Of a stretch of 48,282 nt of DNA, positions 8,981 through 18,566 are shown one piece after another (the stretch's first letter is position 1; every line of letters starts with the position of its first letter). The DNA is from Rubellimicrobium roseum. Lineage in GTDB: Bacteria > Pseudomonadota > Alphaproteobacteria > Rhodobacterales > Rhodobacteraceae. Made by a program: the position numbers and the translations under genes. A model generated the notes under the pieces. It ran no database searches. It had not been told where the DNA came from and saw only the letters and a program-made list of their open reading frames with translations. The stretch is taken from positions 1 through 48,282 of the forward strand of contig NZ_VDFV01000030.1 in assembly GCF_006152145.1 (NCBI RefSeq), in the 5' to 3' direction.

Positions 8981-10134
8981 CGGGCCGGCCAGCGGTCCTT
9001 GGCGAAGGCCAGCGCGAACTGGAGCCAGAGCCCGGCCCCCAGCATCGCGCTGTCGAGAAGCAGGTCCTCGCCCGTCTCGGTCTTGATCCCCTGCAGCAGG
9101 AACGCGAGAACCGAGCCCAGCGCGAAGACGGGCAGGGCGTGTCGCCCCAGAAGCGCAAAGGGCGCGCCCACCGCCGAGGCGCAGACCCGCCGAACGACGG
9201 GCAGCGTCGCCAGCAGATAGGCCAGCGCCAGCGCATGCAGGAGCCGCGGCGCCGTCTCCCAGACCTTCTGGTGGTTGACGAGCACCCAAGGCGCGCCCGC
9301 CTCACTCAGGAGCCACATCCCGTGGTTCATGGCCTCGCTCACCGGCGGGACCCAGCGCCACATCAGGACGAGCAGCAGGAACGCTCCGCAAAGCCATAGC
9401 AGCCAAGCCTTCGCCGGCACGAAGCGCCGCCCTTCCTTGAGCCGGAGCCCCGTGAAGAGCCCGATCACGAACAGGATCTGCCAGGAGAAGGGCGAGAACT
9501 GCCAGCCCCGCTCGATGGGCCAGGTGGGCACGTTCCACCGCATCTGCCCCGCCACGAACCATAGCGTGACCGAGCCCACGAGCAGCGCGCGCGGTGCGCG
9601 CCAAGCCGCCCAAAGGAGCGCGGGCGTCACCGCCAGCAGCACGCAGTAGAGCGGCAGGATGTTGGCGTAGCCCAACTGGTCTATCAGCAGCGGCAGCGCG
9701 AAGAGCGTCTGGAGCGGGTGCAGATATATCCCTTCGATGCCGTTCAAGTGCAGAAGGCCGGGGATGTTGGCCCAGAGCGCGAGCCCTGCCGCGATGGCGA
9801 AGGCCAGTGCCGTGACCAGCACGTGCACGAGATAGAGCGTCCAGACCCGTCCCCAGATCCGTGCGAGCCCCGTCCAGGCCTGCCCGCCGGGCTTGAAGGC
9901 CAGGCCATAGGCCAGCCCCGCCGAGACGCCCGACATCAGCACGAAGCCCTCGGCCGCGTCCGAGAAGCCGAAGCTGCGCGAGGTAAGGTTCTCGTAGAAG
10001 TTGCCCGGGACGTGGTTGATGAAGATCATCACCAGCGCGATGCCTCGCAGCACGTCGAGCCGCGGATCGCGCGGGCTGCGGGGACGCCCGACGGGGACCG
10101 CCGCGCGCACCTCGCCGGGGCCCAGTTCACGCAT
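8977..10134 (-). CDS. opgC: OpgC membrane protein, succinylation of periplasmic glucans
   Basis: This is a 385-residue integral membrane protein with about ten hydrophobic segments. It begins with the OpgC-type acyltransferase signature: DPRLDVLRGIALVMIFINH, then a Phe/Ser-rich loop and a GFVLMSGVSAGLAYG segment. OpgC adds succinyl groups to osmoregulated periplasmic glucans, working in the inner membrane. The gene is last in the opgG-opgI-opgH-opgC order known from Rhodobacter sphaeroides, and its start overlaps the end of opgH by 8 bp. Its 3' end meets the kinase gene on the other strand. Confidence 0.93.
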   Translation of the reverse strand: MRELGPGEVRAAVPVGRPRSPRDPRLDVLRGIALVMIFINHVPGNFYENLTSRSFGFSDAAEGFVLMSGVSAGLAYGLAFKPGGQAWTGLARIWGRVWTLYLVHVLVTALAFAIAAGLALWANIPGLLHLNGIEGIYLHPLQTLFALPLLIDQLGYANILPLYCVLLAVTPALLWAAWRAPRALLVGSVTLWFVAGQMRWNVPTWPIERGWQFSPFSWQILFVIGLFTGLRLKEGRRFVPAKAWLLWLCGAFLLLVLMWRWVPPVSEAMNHGMWLLSEAGAPWVLVNHQKVWETAPRLLHALALAYLLATLPVVRRVCASAVGAPFALLGRHALPVFALGSVLAFLLQGIKTETGEDLLLDSAMLGAGLWLQFALAFAKDRWPAR

Positions 10135-11803
10135 GATGAACCTGCCGCAGGGCGCCCAGCGCCAGCTCGGGCCGCGACCAGCGCCGCCGCTCGTCGCCAG
10201 CGCGGGCCAGCACGCCAGGGGCGACCAACTCCTCGGGCGTGGTGAACAGCCGCGATCGCGGCGGGCGCGAGGTCCAGGCGATGATCCAAGGCGCAGCCAG
10301 CATGGGCCCGCCCAGCGGCAGGAGCCAGGGCAGGAGCCCCGGCTGTAGAAGGACCGCCGACGCGAGCAGACCTGCGCCCCAGAGCGTGATCCACCAGCCC
10401 GCGCGCCAACCCTCGGTCAAGCTCAGCGTGCTGTCGCCTCGCGCCTGCGCGGGCCAACCGCCGTCGCGCCCCATCAGCACCTGCAGCACCGAACGCGCCT
10501 GGAACATGAGGAGCACCGGGGCGATCAGCGCCGATTGCAGGGTCTCGGCCATCACCGAAGCCCCGAGCAGGGGCCAGCCGCCGAAACCCGCCGCCCGGTC
10601 GCGGGCGGCCAGAGTCACAAAGACCTTAGGCCCGAACAGGAGCGCGAGCACGAGCCCCGCGAGGTGGCCGATCCCCTTGGTGTCGATCACCCCCGCCAGT
10701 CCCGTCAGCACGAATCCGAGCCACAGGACGGGCACCAGATAGGCGAAGATCCCTTGCGCGAAGACGAAGCGGCTCCAACCCTTCAGCCCCGGCGCCAGCA
10801 TGATCCGCGCGTGCTGCAGGTTGCCTTGGCACCAGCGCCGGTCGCGCTTGGCATAGGCCACGATGTTCTCGGGCCCCTCCTCGTAGGAGCCCTCAAGGTC
10901 GGGGTCGAGCCGCACCGTCCAGCCCGCCCGCGCGAGCAGCGCCGCCTCCACATAGTCATGGCTCAGGACATGCCCGCCGAAGGGCGGCGGCCCCGACAGC
11001 ACGGGCAGGCCGCAGCTTTCGGCGAAGGCGCGCACGCGGATGGCGGCGTTGTGGCCCCAGAACGGCCCGACCTCGCCTTGCAGCCGCGATAGCCCGCGTG
11101 CGAAGACCGGCCCGTGGAAGGCCCCTGCGAAGGCCATCATCCGCCCGAACCGGGACCGCGCTCCCACGATCGCGGGCGCCGTTTGAAGAAGCCCCAGCCG
11201 CGGATCACCCTCCATCCGCCGCAGCATCGTGCGGATCGTGCGCCCCGTCATCAGGCTGTCGGCGTCGAGAACGATGGCGTGGTCGTAGGCCCCGCCCGAA
11301 CGGCGGATGAAGTCCTCGATGTTTCCCGCCTTGCGGCCGCGGTTGTCGGTGCGGCGCCGATAGAACAGCCGCCCCTCACCGCCGGTCTCGTGCACGAGGC
11401 GCCGGAAGAGCCGCGCCTCCAGGGTCGCAAGCGCCCCGTCGCGGGTGTCCGACAGGACGGCGATGTCCACCTGACCCCCCAAGCCCACCAGATGCAGGTC
11501 GGCGTCCATCGCCGCAATGCGGGCGAAGATCTCGCGCGGCTCCTCGTTGCAGATGGGGACCAAGATCACCGCCCGCCCCCGGAACTCGCCCTCGGGCGGG
11601 GCCGAGGGGCGCGGGCCCAACCCCAGCACCGACAGCGCCGCGCCGAAGGCCAGCCAGAAGGTGGCGACCAGCACGGACAACCCCTGCACGACGCTCAGCG
11701 CCCCCGGCTCCTCGCCCCAGAGCAGGAGCCCGAGCGCGACGGACGCGAGGACCGCCGCCGCCCCGAGAGTGGCGGCGCGGAGGAGGGCGGTCCGGCCGGT
11801 CAT
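10127..11803 (-). CDS. opgH: OpgH, glucan biosynthesis glucosyltransferase
   Basis: This is a processive GT2 membrane glucosyltransferase of 558 residues. The cytoplasmic catalytic core shows VPICNEEP, ADSLM as the DxD-type site, and the product-binding motif RRWCQGNLQHARIM, equivalent to QxxRW. Two hydrophobic segments lie at the N-terminus and several in the C-terminal third. It polymerises UDP-glucose into the linear backbone of periplasmic glucans and moves it across the inner membrane. It is shorter than the roughly 850-residue E. coli protein because the long N-terminal cytoplasmic part is missing. It begins 2 bp after the opgI stop and overlaps opgC. Confidence 0.95.
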   Translation of the reverse strand: MTGRTALLRAATLGAAAVLASVALGLLLWGEEPGALSVVQGLSVLVATFWLAFGAALSVLGLGPRPSAPPEGEFRGRAVILVPICNEEPREIFARIAAMDADLHLVGLGGQVDIAVLSDTRDGALATLEARLFRRLVHETGGEGRLFYRRRTDNRGRKAGNIEDFIRRSGGAYDHAIVLDADSLMTGRTIRTMLRRMEGDPRLGLLQTAPAIVGARSRFGRMMAFAGAFHGPVFARGLSRLQGEVGPFWGHNAAIRVRAFAESCGLPVLSGPPPFGGHVLSHDYVEAALLARAGWTVRLDPDLEGSYEEGPENIVAYAKRDRRWCQGNLQHARIMLAPGLKGWSRFVFAQGIFAYLVPVLWLGFVLTGLAGVIDTKGIGHLAGLVLALLFGPKVFVTLAARDRAAGFGGWPLLGASVMAETLQSALIAPVLLMFQARSVLQVLMGRDGGWPAQARGDSTLSLTEGWRAGWWITLWGAGLLASAVLLQPGLLPWLLPLGGPMLAAPWIIAWTSRPPRSRLFTTPEELVAPGVLARAGDERRRWSRPELALGALRQVHHA

Positions 11804-11805
11804 GC

Positions 11806-11958
11806 TCAGAGCGCGCCCAATGACAGGAGGCCCAGCCAGCGGCGCCGATAGCGGCGTTCGAGCACCTGCGGTGGCATGGCCAGCGGCGCCTCGGGCGGCG
11901 CGAGCCTCTGCGCGAGGTCCGTCTCGTCCAGGATGAAATGTTGACTCCCGTCGGGCAT
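11806..11958 (-). CDS. opgI: Small protein between opgG and opgH (OpgI position)
   Basis: This is a 50-residue protein whose ATG overlaps the opgG stop (TGATG) and whose stop lies 2 bp before opgH, so it is tightly embedded in the operon. The product is hydrophilic at first (MPDGSQHFILDETDLAQRL), then has a proline-rich middle and a basic patch (LERRYRRRW) followed by a short hydrophobic tail. In R. sphaeroides a small gene, opgI, occupies this position in opgGIHC; the symbol is assigned by position. It may supply part of the N-terminal region missing from this shorter OpgH, but that is inference. Confidence 0.7.
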   Translation of the reverse strand: MPDGSQHFILDETDLAQRLAPPEAPLAMPPQVLERRYRRRWLGLLSLGAL

Positions 11959-13514
11959 CAGACGTTCACCCACTGATAGGCCCAGGTCTCGCTCAGCCGC
12001 GCGTCGGGGCTGGCGAGGTGCAGGGTGATCTCGACGACGGAGTCCTTGGGCGCGGCCACGTCCAACACGACGCGCCAGTCGCTCCCCTCGGGCAGGCGCT
12101 CCAGCACCTGCGACAGCACGTGGCCGCCCGACAGCGTGACGACCGGCTCCACCGGGGCGCCCGCCTCCAGCGAGGCCAGCGTCCCGCCCCGGAAATCCAC
12201 AGCGAACTTGCGCGCGTTCTCCAACGCCTCGACCCCCGACACGCCCCCCGCGCCAGCGCGCGTCTCCGCAACAACGGCGAGCGGGCCATCGGGGTCCGGG
12301 GTCAGGTCGCCCCAACGCAGAGTATAGGCGAACTCCCGCGCGTCGCCAGGGGCGACCTTCGCCTCGGGCACCCACATGGCCACGATGTTGTCGTTGGCCT
12401 CCAGGTCCGAGGGAATCTCCACCAGCCGAACGGCGCCCGCGCCCCAGTCGCCCTGCGGCACCACCTCAATCGAGGGACGCAGATCATAGCGCGCGCCGGG
12501 GTCCTGATAGCTCTCGAAGTCGCGCATCCGCTGGTAGAGCCCGAAGCTGCGGGGCGAGGTCTCGGCGAAGTAGCTCGACGCCAGCCGCTCGGGGTTGTTG
12601 AGCGGCCGCCACACGCGGTCGCCGTCGGCCTTGGCGATCCCGAGCCCGTCGCTGTCATGCACGTTCGGCCGGTAGTCGTCGAACTCCCCCCGGTTCTGCC
12701 CCGCGAACAGGAACATCGAGGTCAGCGGCGCCACGCCCAGTTCCTCGACGGCCGAGCGGAAGAACAGACGCGCGGTCACGTCGATCTCGGTCACGGCTCC
12801 GGGCCGGATCACGAAGCGGTAGGCCCCGGCGAGGCTCGGCCCCTCCAGAGTGGCATGGACCGTGGCCACCTCGCCCTCGCGCGACAGATAGAAGCGCGAG
12901 AAGCGGGGAAACTCCTCGGGCGTCATAGTCCAGGTGTTGAGCGCGAGGCCCCGCGCGCTCGCTCCGTAGACGTTGCCCTGGCCCAGGGCGCGGAAGTAGC
13001 TCGCTCCCACGAAGGACACGACCTCGTCCCAGCGATCGGCGTCGTTGAGCGGCCAATTGAGCTTGAAGCCGGCGACGCCAGGCAGGTCGCCATGCTCCGG
13101 CACCTGGTCGGTCAGTTCCCCGAAATACTGGAAGTCGTCGGTGCTGAACGCGATCTCGTGCGCGGTGCCGTCCGACACGTCGAACAGCCGCACGGGCTCG
13201 GGGAAGAGCCAGCCCATGTGGAAGGCATGAAGCCGCCAGGCGTCGGGCCCCTCGGACCAGCGTGCCAGGTCGTCGCGGAAGCGGATCAGACGGTAGCCGT
13301 CGTAGTCGAGCGGGCTCCACCAGCCTTCGGGTGTGTCGGCCGGAACGTAGGGCTGACCCGCCAGCGCCCGCATCTCCTCGGTGAGCCCGTCGAACGAGAA
13401 CGGCTGCGCGGCCTGCGCCTCTGCCCGCCCGGCAAGGTGGGGCAGCAGCGCCGCGAGCGCCGCAAGTTTCAGGAGGTCCCGCCGCGTGGGGGTCGTCAGG
13501 GCATTGGAAGGCAT
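11958..13514 (-). CDS. opgG: OpgG/MdoG family periplasmic glucan biosynthesis protein
   Basis: This 518-residue protein has an N-terminal twin-arginine signal (TRRDLLKLAALAALL) that probably directs Tat export to the periplasm, which is typical of the OpgG/OpgD family. After it comes the family start FSFDGLTEEMRALAGQPYV, and the C-terminal part is an immunoglobulin-like beta domain. OpgG is required for making the branched periplasmic glucan backbone together with OpgH. It is the first gene of the opgGIHC operon, and its stop overlaps the opgI start. The ribosome site is weak. Confidence 0.95.
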   Translation of the reverse strand: MPSNALTTPTRRDLLKLAALAALLPHLAGRAEAQAAQPFSFDGLTEEMRALAGQPYVPADTPEGWWSPLDYDGYRLIRFRDDLARWSEGPDAWRLHAFHMGWLFPEPVRLFDVSDGTAHEIAFSTDDFQYFGELTDQVPEHGDLPGVAGFKLNWPLNDADRWDEVVSFVGASYFRALGQGNVYGASARGLALNTWTMTPEEFPRFSRFYLSREGEVATVHATLEGPSLAGAYRFVIRPGAVTEIDVTARLFFRSAVEELGVAPLTSMFLFAGQNRGEFDDYRPNVHDSDGLGIAKADGDRVWRPLNNPERLASSYFAETSPRSFGLYQRMRDFESYQDPGARYDLRPSIEVVPQGDWGAGAVRLVEIPSDLEANDNIVAMWVPEAKVAPGDAREFAYTLRWGDLTPDPDGPLAVVAETRAGAGGVSGVEALENARKFAVDFRGGTLASLEAGAPVEPVVTLSGGHVLSQVLERLPEGSDWRVVLDVAAPKDSVVEITLHLASPDARLSETWAYQWVNV

Positions 13515-13895
13515 GATCTCGGATTCGCAGGAATGTCGGGCCAGTCGCGGCTTGCCGGATCACTTGCGGGAGAATGCTGCACCTGCAAGGGGGGGTGCCC
13601 ACCCTCGGCAGAGCGCCGCCTATGCCACGGCGCCTAACCCCCTCGGAGAAAACTAGGTTTTCCTGCTCCCCAGCGCATGAGCCTTCTAGCAGGCGCATAC
13701 CGGGGATGCAGAAATCGCAGGGCAAAACGCACAAGAAGACAGCCCCGGCGAAACCGGTGCGGGGGCCAAAGCACGGCCCGTAGGTCCTTACGGCGCTCCG
13801 ATATCAGATAACAGCGCCCTAAACCATGCCTGACACGCTTCGGACGTTGCGGCGTGATGTCGGGGCACGGCTTCGCGCTGCCCCGACTCCGGGCT
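13515..13895. other. Intergenic stretch upstream of opgG
   Basis: About 380 bp lie between opgG and the aminopeptidase gene, both on the minus strand. The part nearest opgG should hold its promoter. A short inverted repeat AAAAC-TAG-GTTTT is at 13649-13661 in a locally AT-richer patch. A 25-codon lysine-rich frame at 13706-13783 on the plus strand lacks a ribosome site and I do not call it. Confidence 0.4.
13859..13887 (-). terminator. Hairpin after the aminopeptidase gene
   Basis: A 9-bp perfect stem (GTCGGGGCA / TGCCCCGAC) with an 11-nt loop sits just downstream of the aminopeptidase stop codon. No T tract follows on the minus strand, so termination may be inefficient. Confidence 0.45.
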
Positions 13896-15125
13896 TCAGT
13901 TCGCCCATTCGCCCGCGCGCATCACAGGCTCGTGCCGCCCGTCGGCATGGACACCGTCGACGTCGATCTCGCCCGAGCCGATCATCCAGTCCACGTGCAC
14001 GAGGCTCCGGTTCATGCCCCGTTCGGCCAACTCCTCGGCCGGCCGCGTCGCGCCGCCCCGGATGGTGCTGGGATAGGCCTGGCCCACGGCGATGTGGCTC
14101 GCCGCGTTTTCGTCGTAGAGCGTGTTGTTGAAGAGAAGGCCCGACTGCGAGATGGGCGAGGACTGCGGCACCAGCGCCACCTCGCCCAGCCGCGCCGCGC
14201 CCTCGTCGGTGGACAGGAGGCTCTGGAGCGTCTCCTCGCCGCGGTCGGCACGGGCCTCGACGATACGGCCTCCCTCGAAACGCACCCGGATGCCGTCGAT
14301 CAGCGTTCCCTGATACGAGAGCGGCTTGGTCGAGCGCACCGTGCCCTCGGCGCGGTCGCGGTGGGGCATGGTGAACACCTCTTCGGTCGGGATGTTGGCG
14401 AGGCAGTAGACCCCGTTCTGCGCCTTGCCCCCGGCCGACAGCCATTCGTGGTCGTCGGCCAGCCCGAGCGTCAGGTCCGTCCCCGGCCCGCGGTAGCGCA
14501 GGGAATGGAAGCGCCGTTCGTTGAGCCACGTGGCCCGGCGGTCCAATTCGGCCGCGTGCGCCTTCCAGGCCGCCACCGGATCCGGCTGGTCGGCGCGGGT
14601 GCAGGCCAGGATCGCTCCCCAGAGCCGCTCCACCGCTTCATCCTCGGGCAGGTCCGGAAAGACCGACCGCGCCCAGGCGCGCGTGGGATAGGCCACTATG
14701 GACCAGTTGATGGCAAAGCTCGTAATCAGCTCCATCGCCGGCTTGTAGGCGCGCGACCGCGCCCGGTTGGCCCGCGCCACCTTGTCCGGGTTTTGCCCGG
14801 ACAGCAGGGCAGGGTCGTCCCCCGCGATGGCCATCCGCGCGGCGTTGCCCCGGAAGGCCGCAGCCGTCCCGTCGTAAAGCCAGCCCGCCGCCACGTCGAA
14901 GGCCTCGTCCGGGGCATGGCGGAAGCGCGCCAGCGTCACCGCGTCGTCGTTGTAGAGCGGCGTGACCAGGCTCGCCCCCGCCCGATAGGCGTGCTCGGCG
15001 ACGCGGGCCACCAGCGGCGCGGCCTCCAGCGGCGCCGTCAGCACGAGCTGCTGCCCCGGCTGGAGGTTCAGGCCGGAGCGCACCGCAAGTTCGGCATAGC
15101 GGTCGATCAGGGCGTCATCGGGCAT
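13896..15125 (-). CDS. Aminopeptidase, M29 family
   Basis: This is a metallo-aminopeptidase of about 409 residues, in the length range of thermophilic-type M29 enzymes (AmpS, aminopeptidase T). The N-terminus (LIDRYAELAVRSGLNLQPGQ) is characteristic, and NLPTEEVF-like (NIPTEEVFTMPHRD), FNNTLYDENAASHIAVGQAY and HVDWMIGSGEIDVDG contain the metal-binding Glu, His and Asp residues. It would trim N-terminal residues from peptides in the cytoplasm. The ATG at 15125 has GGAG 8 nt upstream; the longer open frame up to 15251 is not protein-like and would run into the divergent kinase. The gene is divergent from the LOV kinase with 117 bp between them. Confidence 0.92.
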   Translation of the reverse strand: MPDDALIDRYAELAVRSGLNLQPGQQLVLTAPLEAAPLVARVAEHAYRAGASLVTPLYNDDAVTLARFRHAPDEAFDVAAGWLYDGTAAAFRGNAARMAIAGDDPALLSGQNPDKVARANRARSRAYKPAMELITSFAINWSIVAYPTRAWARSVFPDLPEDEAVERLWGAILACTRADQPDPVAAWKAHAAELDRRATWLNERRFHSLRYRGPGTDLTLGLADDHEWLSAGGKAQNGVYCLANIPTEEVFTMPHRDRAEGTVRSTKPLSYQGTLIDGIRVRFEGGRIVEARADRGEETLQSLLSTDEGAARLGEVALVPQSSPISQSGLLFNNTLYDENAASHIAVGQAYPSTIRGGATRPAEELAERGMNRSLVHVDWMIGSGEIDVDGVHADGRHEPVMRAGEWAN

Positions 15126-15242
15126 GTGGCATCTCCAGCGTTCATGTTCGAGCAACCAAGCTAAACGCCTCGGTAAGGAGGGGCAACGCGCGGTCCTCCC
15201 CCGATTCGCGCAACACCCTCGGAACGATGGTAGGGTGCCCCC

Positions 15243-18200
15243 ATGACTCAATCCGCCCCTGTCTCTTTTCTCATTCCTTTCCTCGCCCCCAGCGAAACGG
15301 GCCGTTGCGATCGCGAGCCCTTGGTGGAACCGGCCCGCGCGCTATCTGTGCATCAGCACGTCGCCGGTTCCCGCGAACCGGCCGGGGCAGGAACACGCGT
15401 CCGCCGGGACAAGAACCGAGAGCATCGCTTGAGCGAGCCGATCGACCGACTTCCGCCCGAGGAGGCGCTCCGCGACTCCCGGCGCATTCATGCCGAGATC
15501 ACGGGGTTTGACGCGGGCACCGACCCCTTCGTCGCGGCCGTGCGCGCGACGCGGATGCCCATGATCATCACCAACCCCCGGCTGCCCGACAATCCGGTGG
15601 TCTTCGTCAACAACGCCTTCTGTCGGCTCACCGGCTACGAGCGCGACGAGATCCTGGGCCGTAACTGCCGCTTCCTCCAGGGTCCCGACACCGATCCCGC
15701 CGCGCTGTCCCGCATCCGCGAGGCCATCGCGGCCGTCCGCTCCATCGAGATCGACATCCGCAACCACCGCAAGAACGGCGAACCCTTCTGGAATCGCCTG
15801 CTCCTCGCCCCTGTCCGCGACGCCCATGGCGATCTGGCCTACTTCTTCGCGAGCCAGGTCGACGTCACGCTGGAGCGCGAAAAGCTCGCGAGCCTCGAGT
15901 CCAGCAACGCCGCCTTGCTGGCCGAGCTCAACGGTCGACTGCGCGAGCAGCAGGCCCGCGATGAGGAACTGCGGTTCGCGCTCGACGCCGGCCGCTTCGG
16001 GGCCTGGAGCCTCGACCTCCTGAGCGGCGAGTTGACCACCTCGCCCACCTGCCGCGCGACCTTCGGCCGCGATCCCGACCAGCCCTTCGACTCCGCCGAC
16101 CTGCTGGCCGCCATCCATCCCGACGACCGCGCCGCCATGCAGGCGGCGATGGCGGCCAGCGTCGCGGACCGGACCGAGTACGACACGAGCTACCGCGTCG
16201 TCCTGCCCGACGGCGAACTCCGCTGGGTCGCCGTCCGGGGCCGCCCCCGCTACGCCGAGGACGGAACGCCCCTGCTCCTCGCCGGTGTGTCGCTCGACGT
16301 CACCGAGGCGCGCCGCGCCGAGCTGATGCGCGAGGCGCTCCTGCGGCTCAACGACGACCTGCGCGACCTCGACGATCCGGGCGACATCTCCTTCGTCGCC
16401 GGCCGCATCCTGGCCGAGACGCTGGGCGTGGACCGCGCGGGCTATGGCACCGTGGACTCCCTCACGGAAACCATCGCCATCGAGCGCGACTGGAACGCAC
16501 CGGGCGTCCGCAGCCTTGCCGGGCGGCTGCGCTTCCGCGACTTCGGCTCCTACATCGAGGAACTCCTTCGCGGCGAGACGGTCGCCTTCGCGGACGCCGA
16601 GTCCGACCCCCGCACCAGGGCCACCGCCGGGGCGCTCAAGGCGATCGGCGCCCAGGCCGTCGTCAACGTGCCGATGGTGGAGGGCGGTCGCACGGTCGCG
16701 CTCTTCTACATCAACCACGCCACGCCGCGGCGCTGGCGCCCGGATGAGATCGCCTTCCTGCGCGACGTGGCCGAGCGCACCCGCGCCACCATCGAGCGGC
16801 GCCGCGCCGAGAGCGCGCTGCGCGACGCCAACGACCGCCTGCGCTTCCTCGACGCGCTAGGGCGTGCGACGGCGACGGCTGGCGACGCCGACGCCGTCAT
16901 GGCGATCACCACCGAACGCCTGGGCCTGCATCTGGGTGCAACGATCTGCGCCTATGCCGACATGGACCCCGACGAGGACGGCTTCGACATCCGCGGCGAC
17001 TGGGCGGCGCCGGGCGCACAGAGCATCGTCGGACGCTACCGGCTCGCGGCCTTCGGGGTCGAGGCCGAGCGCGAGCTGCGCGCTGGGCGGCCGCTGGTGA
17101 TCGAGGACGCCCGCGCCGAACTCGCACCCGAGGCGGCTGCGACCTTCGAAGGCATCGGCATCCGCGCCACGATCTGCGTGCCGCTGCGGCGCGACGGGCG
17201 CCTCACGGCCCTGATGGCGGTGCACCATGCCGTGCCCCACCGCTGGACGGCTGCCGAGCGCGCGGTAATCCGCGAGGTGACGGATCGCTCTTGGGCCCAT
17301 ATCGAGCGCGCCCGCGCCGAGGCTGCGCTCCGTGCCACTGCCGATGCGCTGCGCGAGCTGAACGAAACCCTGGAGATTCGCGTGCAGGAGCGCACCCGCC
17401 AGCTCCTCGAAGCCGAGGAGGCGCTGCGCCAGAGCCAGAAGATGGAGGCGGTGGGCCAGCTCACCGGCGGGCTCGCGCACGACTTCAACAACCTCCTGAC
17501 CGGCATCGGCGGCAGCCTGGAGATGATCCGCACCCGCCTCGACCAGGGCCGCCCCGAGACGGTGGCGCGCTACCTGGGTGCCGCCGAAGGCGCGGTCAAG
17601 CGCGCGGCCTCGCTCACCCACCGCCTTCTGGCCTTCTCGCGCCGCCAGACGCTCGATCCCCGGCCCACCGACGTCAACCGTCTGGTGATGGAGATGGAGG
17701 AGCTGATCCGCCGTACCGTGGGCCCGGCGGTCGAACTGGACGTCGCAGGGGCCGGCGACCTCTGGCCCACGCTCGTCGACCCCCACCAGCTCGAGAACTC
17801 GCTCCTCAACCTCTGCATCAACGCCCGCGACGCCATGCCGGACGGCGGGCGGCTGACCATCGAAACGGCGAACCGCTGGCTCGATCCGCGGATGGCGCTG
17901 CCTCTGGACCTCGATCCCGGTCCCTATATCGCGCTCAGCGTCACCGACACCGGCACGGGCATGACGCCCGAGATCGTGGCCAAGATCTTCGATCCCTTCT
18001 TCACCACGAAACCTCTGGGGCAGGGGACCGGGCTTGGCCTGTCGATGATCTACGGCTTCGCGCGGCAGTCCGGGGGGCAGGTCCGGGTCTATTCCGAGCC
18101 GGGGCAGGGCACGACCATGACGATCTACCTGCCGCGTCACCAGCGCGCGGAGGAATCGGCCCCTGCGCCTCGCCCCGCCGCGCCCGTCCCGGGCGACGGA

Positions 18201-18563
18201 GAGGTGGTGCTGGTGATCGACGACGAGCCGATGATCCGCATGCTGATCCGCGAGGTGCTGGACGAGTCGGGCTACGGTGCGCTCGAGGCCGAGGACGGCC
18301 CCTCGGGGCTGCGCCTTCTTCAGTCGGGCGCGCGGATCGACCTGCTCATCACCGACGTGGGCCTGCCAGGTGGCCTCAACGGGCGGCAGGTGGCGGATGC
18401 GGCGCGCGTCCTGCGGCCCGACCTCCCCATCATGTTCATCACCGGCTACGCCGAGAACGCGGTGGTCGGAAACGGCCATCTCGACCGGCAGATGTCGATC
18501 GTGACCAAGCCCTTCGACATGGACCTCCTCGCCCGCCGCATCCACGCGGCGCTCCGGGGCTGA
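15243..18563 (+). CDS. LOV-PAS-GAF-GAF hybrid histidine kinase with receiver domain
   Basis: This is a 1106-residue hybrid sensor kinase without membrane segments. The N-terminal 90 residues are unassigned. A LOV domain (about 95-200) has the photoactive Cys142 in GRNCRFLQG, the hallmark of blue-light sensing through FMN. A PAS domain (about 225-335) and two GAF domains (about 370-520 and 540-690) follow. The HisKA domain has His746 in GGLAHDFNNLL; the HATPase has NLCINARDAM, DTGTGM and GTGLGLSMIYGF; the C-terminal receiver has Asp1038 in LLITDVGLP and the Lys in VTKPF. It should autophosphorylate in response to light or a GAF ligand and pass phosphate to its receiver. The output partner is not encoded next to it. 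The SRPBCC gene follows 3 nt after the stop. Confidence 0.93.
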   Translation: MTQSAPVSFLIPFLAPSETGRCDREPLVEPARALSVHQHVAGSREPAGAGTRVRRDKNREHRLSEPIDRLPPEEALRDSRRIHAEITGFDAGTDPFVAAVRATRMPMIITNPRLPDNPVVFVNNAFCRLTGYERDEILGRNCRFLQGPDTDPAALSRIREAIAAVRSIEIDIRNHRKNGEPFWNRLLLAPVRDAHGDLAYFFASQVDVTLEREKLASLESSNAALLAELNGRLREQQARDEELRFALDAGRFGAWSLDLLSGELTTSPTCRATFGRDPDQPFDSADLLAAIHPDDRAAMQAAMAASVADRTEYDTSYRVVLPDGELRWVAVRGRPRYAEDGTPLLLAGVSLDVTEARRAELMREALLRLNDDLRDLDDPGDISFVAGRILAETLGVDRAGYGTVDSLTETIAIERDWNAPGVRSLAGRLRFRDFGSYIEELLRGETVAFADAESDPRTRATAGALKAIGAQAVVNVPMVEGGRTVALFYINHATPRRWRPDEIAFLRDVAERTRATIERRRAESALRDANDRLRFLDALGRATATAGDADAVMAITTERLGLHLGATICAYADMDPDEDGFDIRGDWAAPGAQSIVGRYRLAAFGVEAERELRAGRPLVIEDARAELAPEAAATFEGIGIRATICVPLRRDGRLTALMAVHHAVPHRWTAAERAVIREVTDRSWAHIERARAEAALRATADALRELNETLEIRVQERTRQLLEAEEALRQSQKMEAVGQLTGGLAHDFNNLLTGIGGSLEMIRTRLDQGRPETVARYLGAAEGAVKRAASLTHRLLAFSRRQTLDPRPTDVNRLVMEMEELIRRTVGPAVELDVAGAGDLWPTLVDPHQLENSLLNLCINARDAMPDGGRLTIETANRWLDPRMALPLDLDPGPYIALSVTDTGTGMTPEIVAKIFDPFFTTKPLGQGTGLGLSMIYGFARQSGGQVRVYSEPGQGTTMTIYLPRHQRAEESAPAPRPAAPVPGDGEVVLVIDDEPMIRMLIREVLDESGYGALEAEDGPSGLRLLQSGARIDLLITDVGLPGGLNGRQVADAARVLRPDLPIMFITGYAENAVVGNGHLDRQMSIVTKPFDMDLLARRIHAALRG

Positions 18564-18566
18564 TCC

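Noticed and set aside
13706-13783. 25-codon lysine-rich frame upstream of opgG
   Set aside because: It has no ribosome site and no recognisable relative; the frame could be chance.
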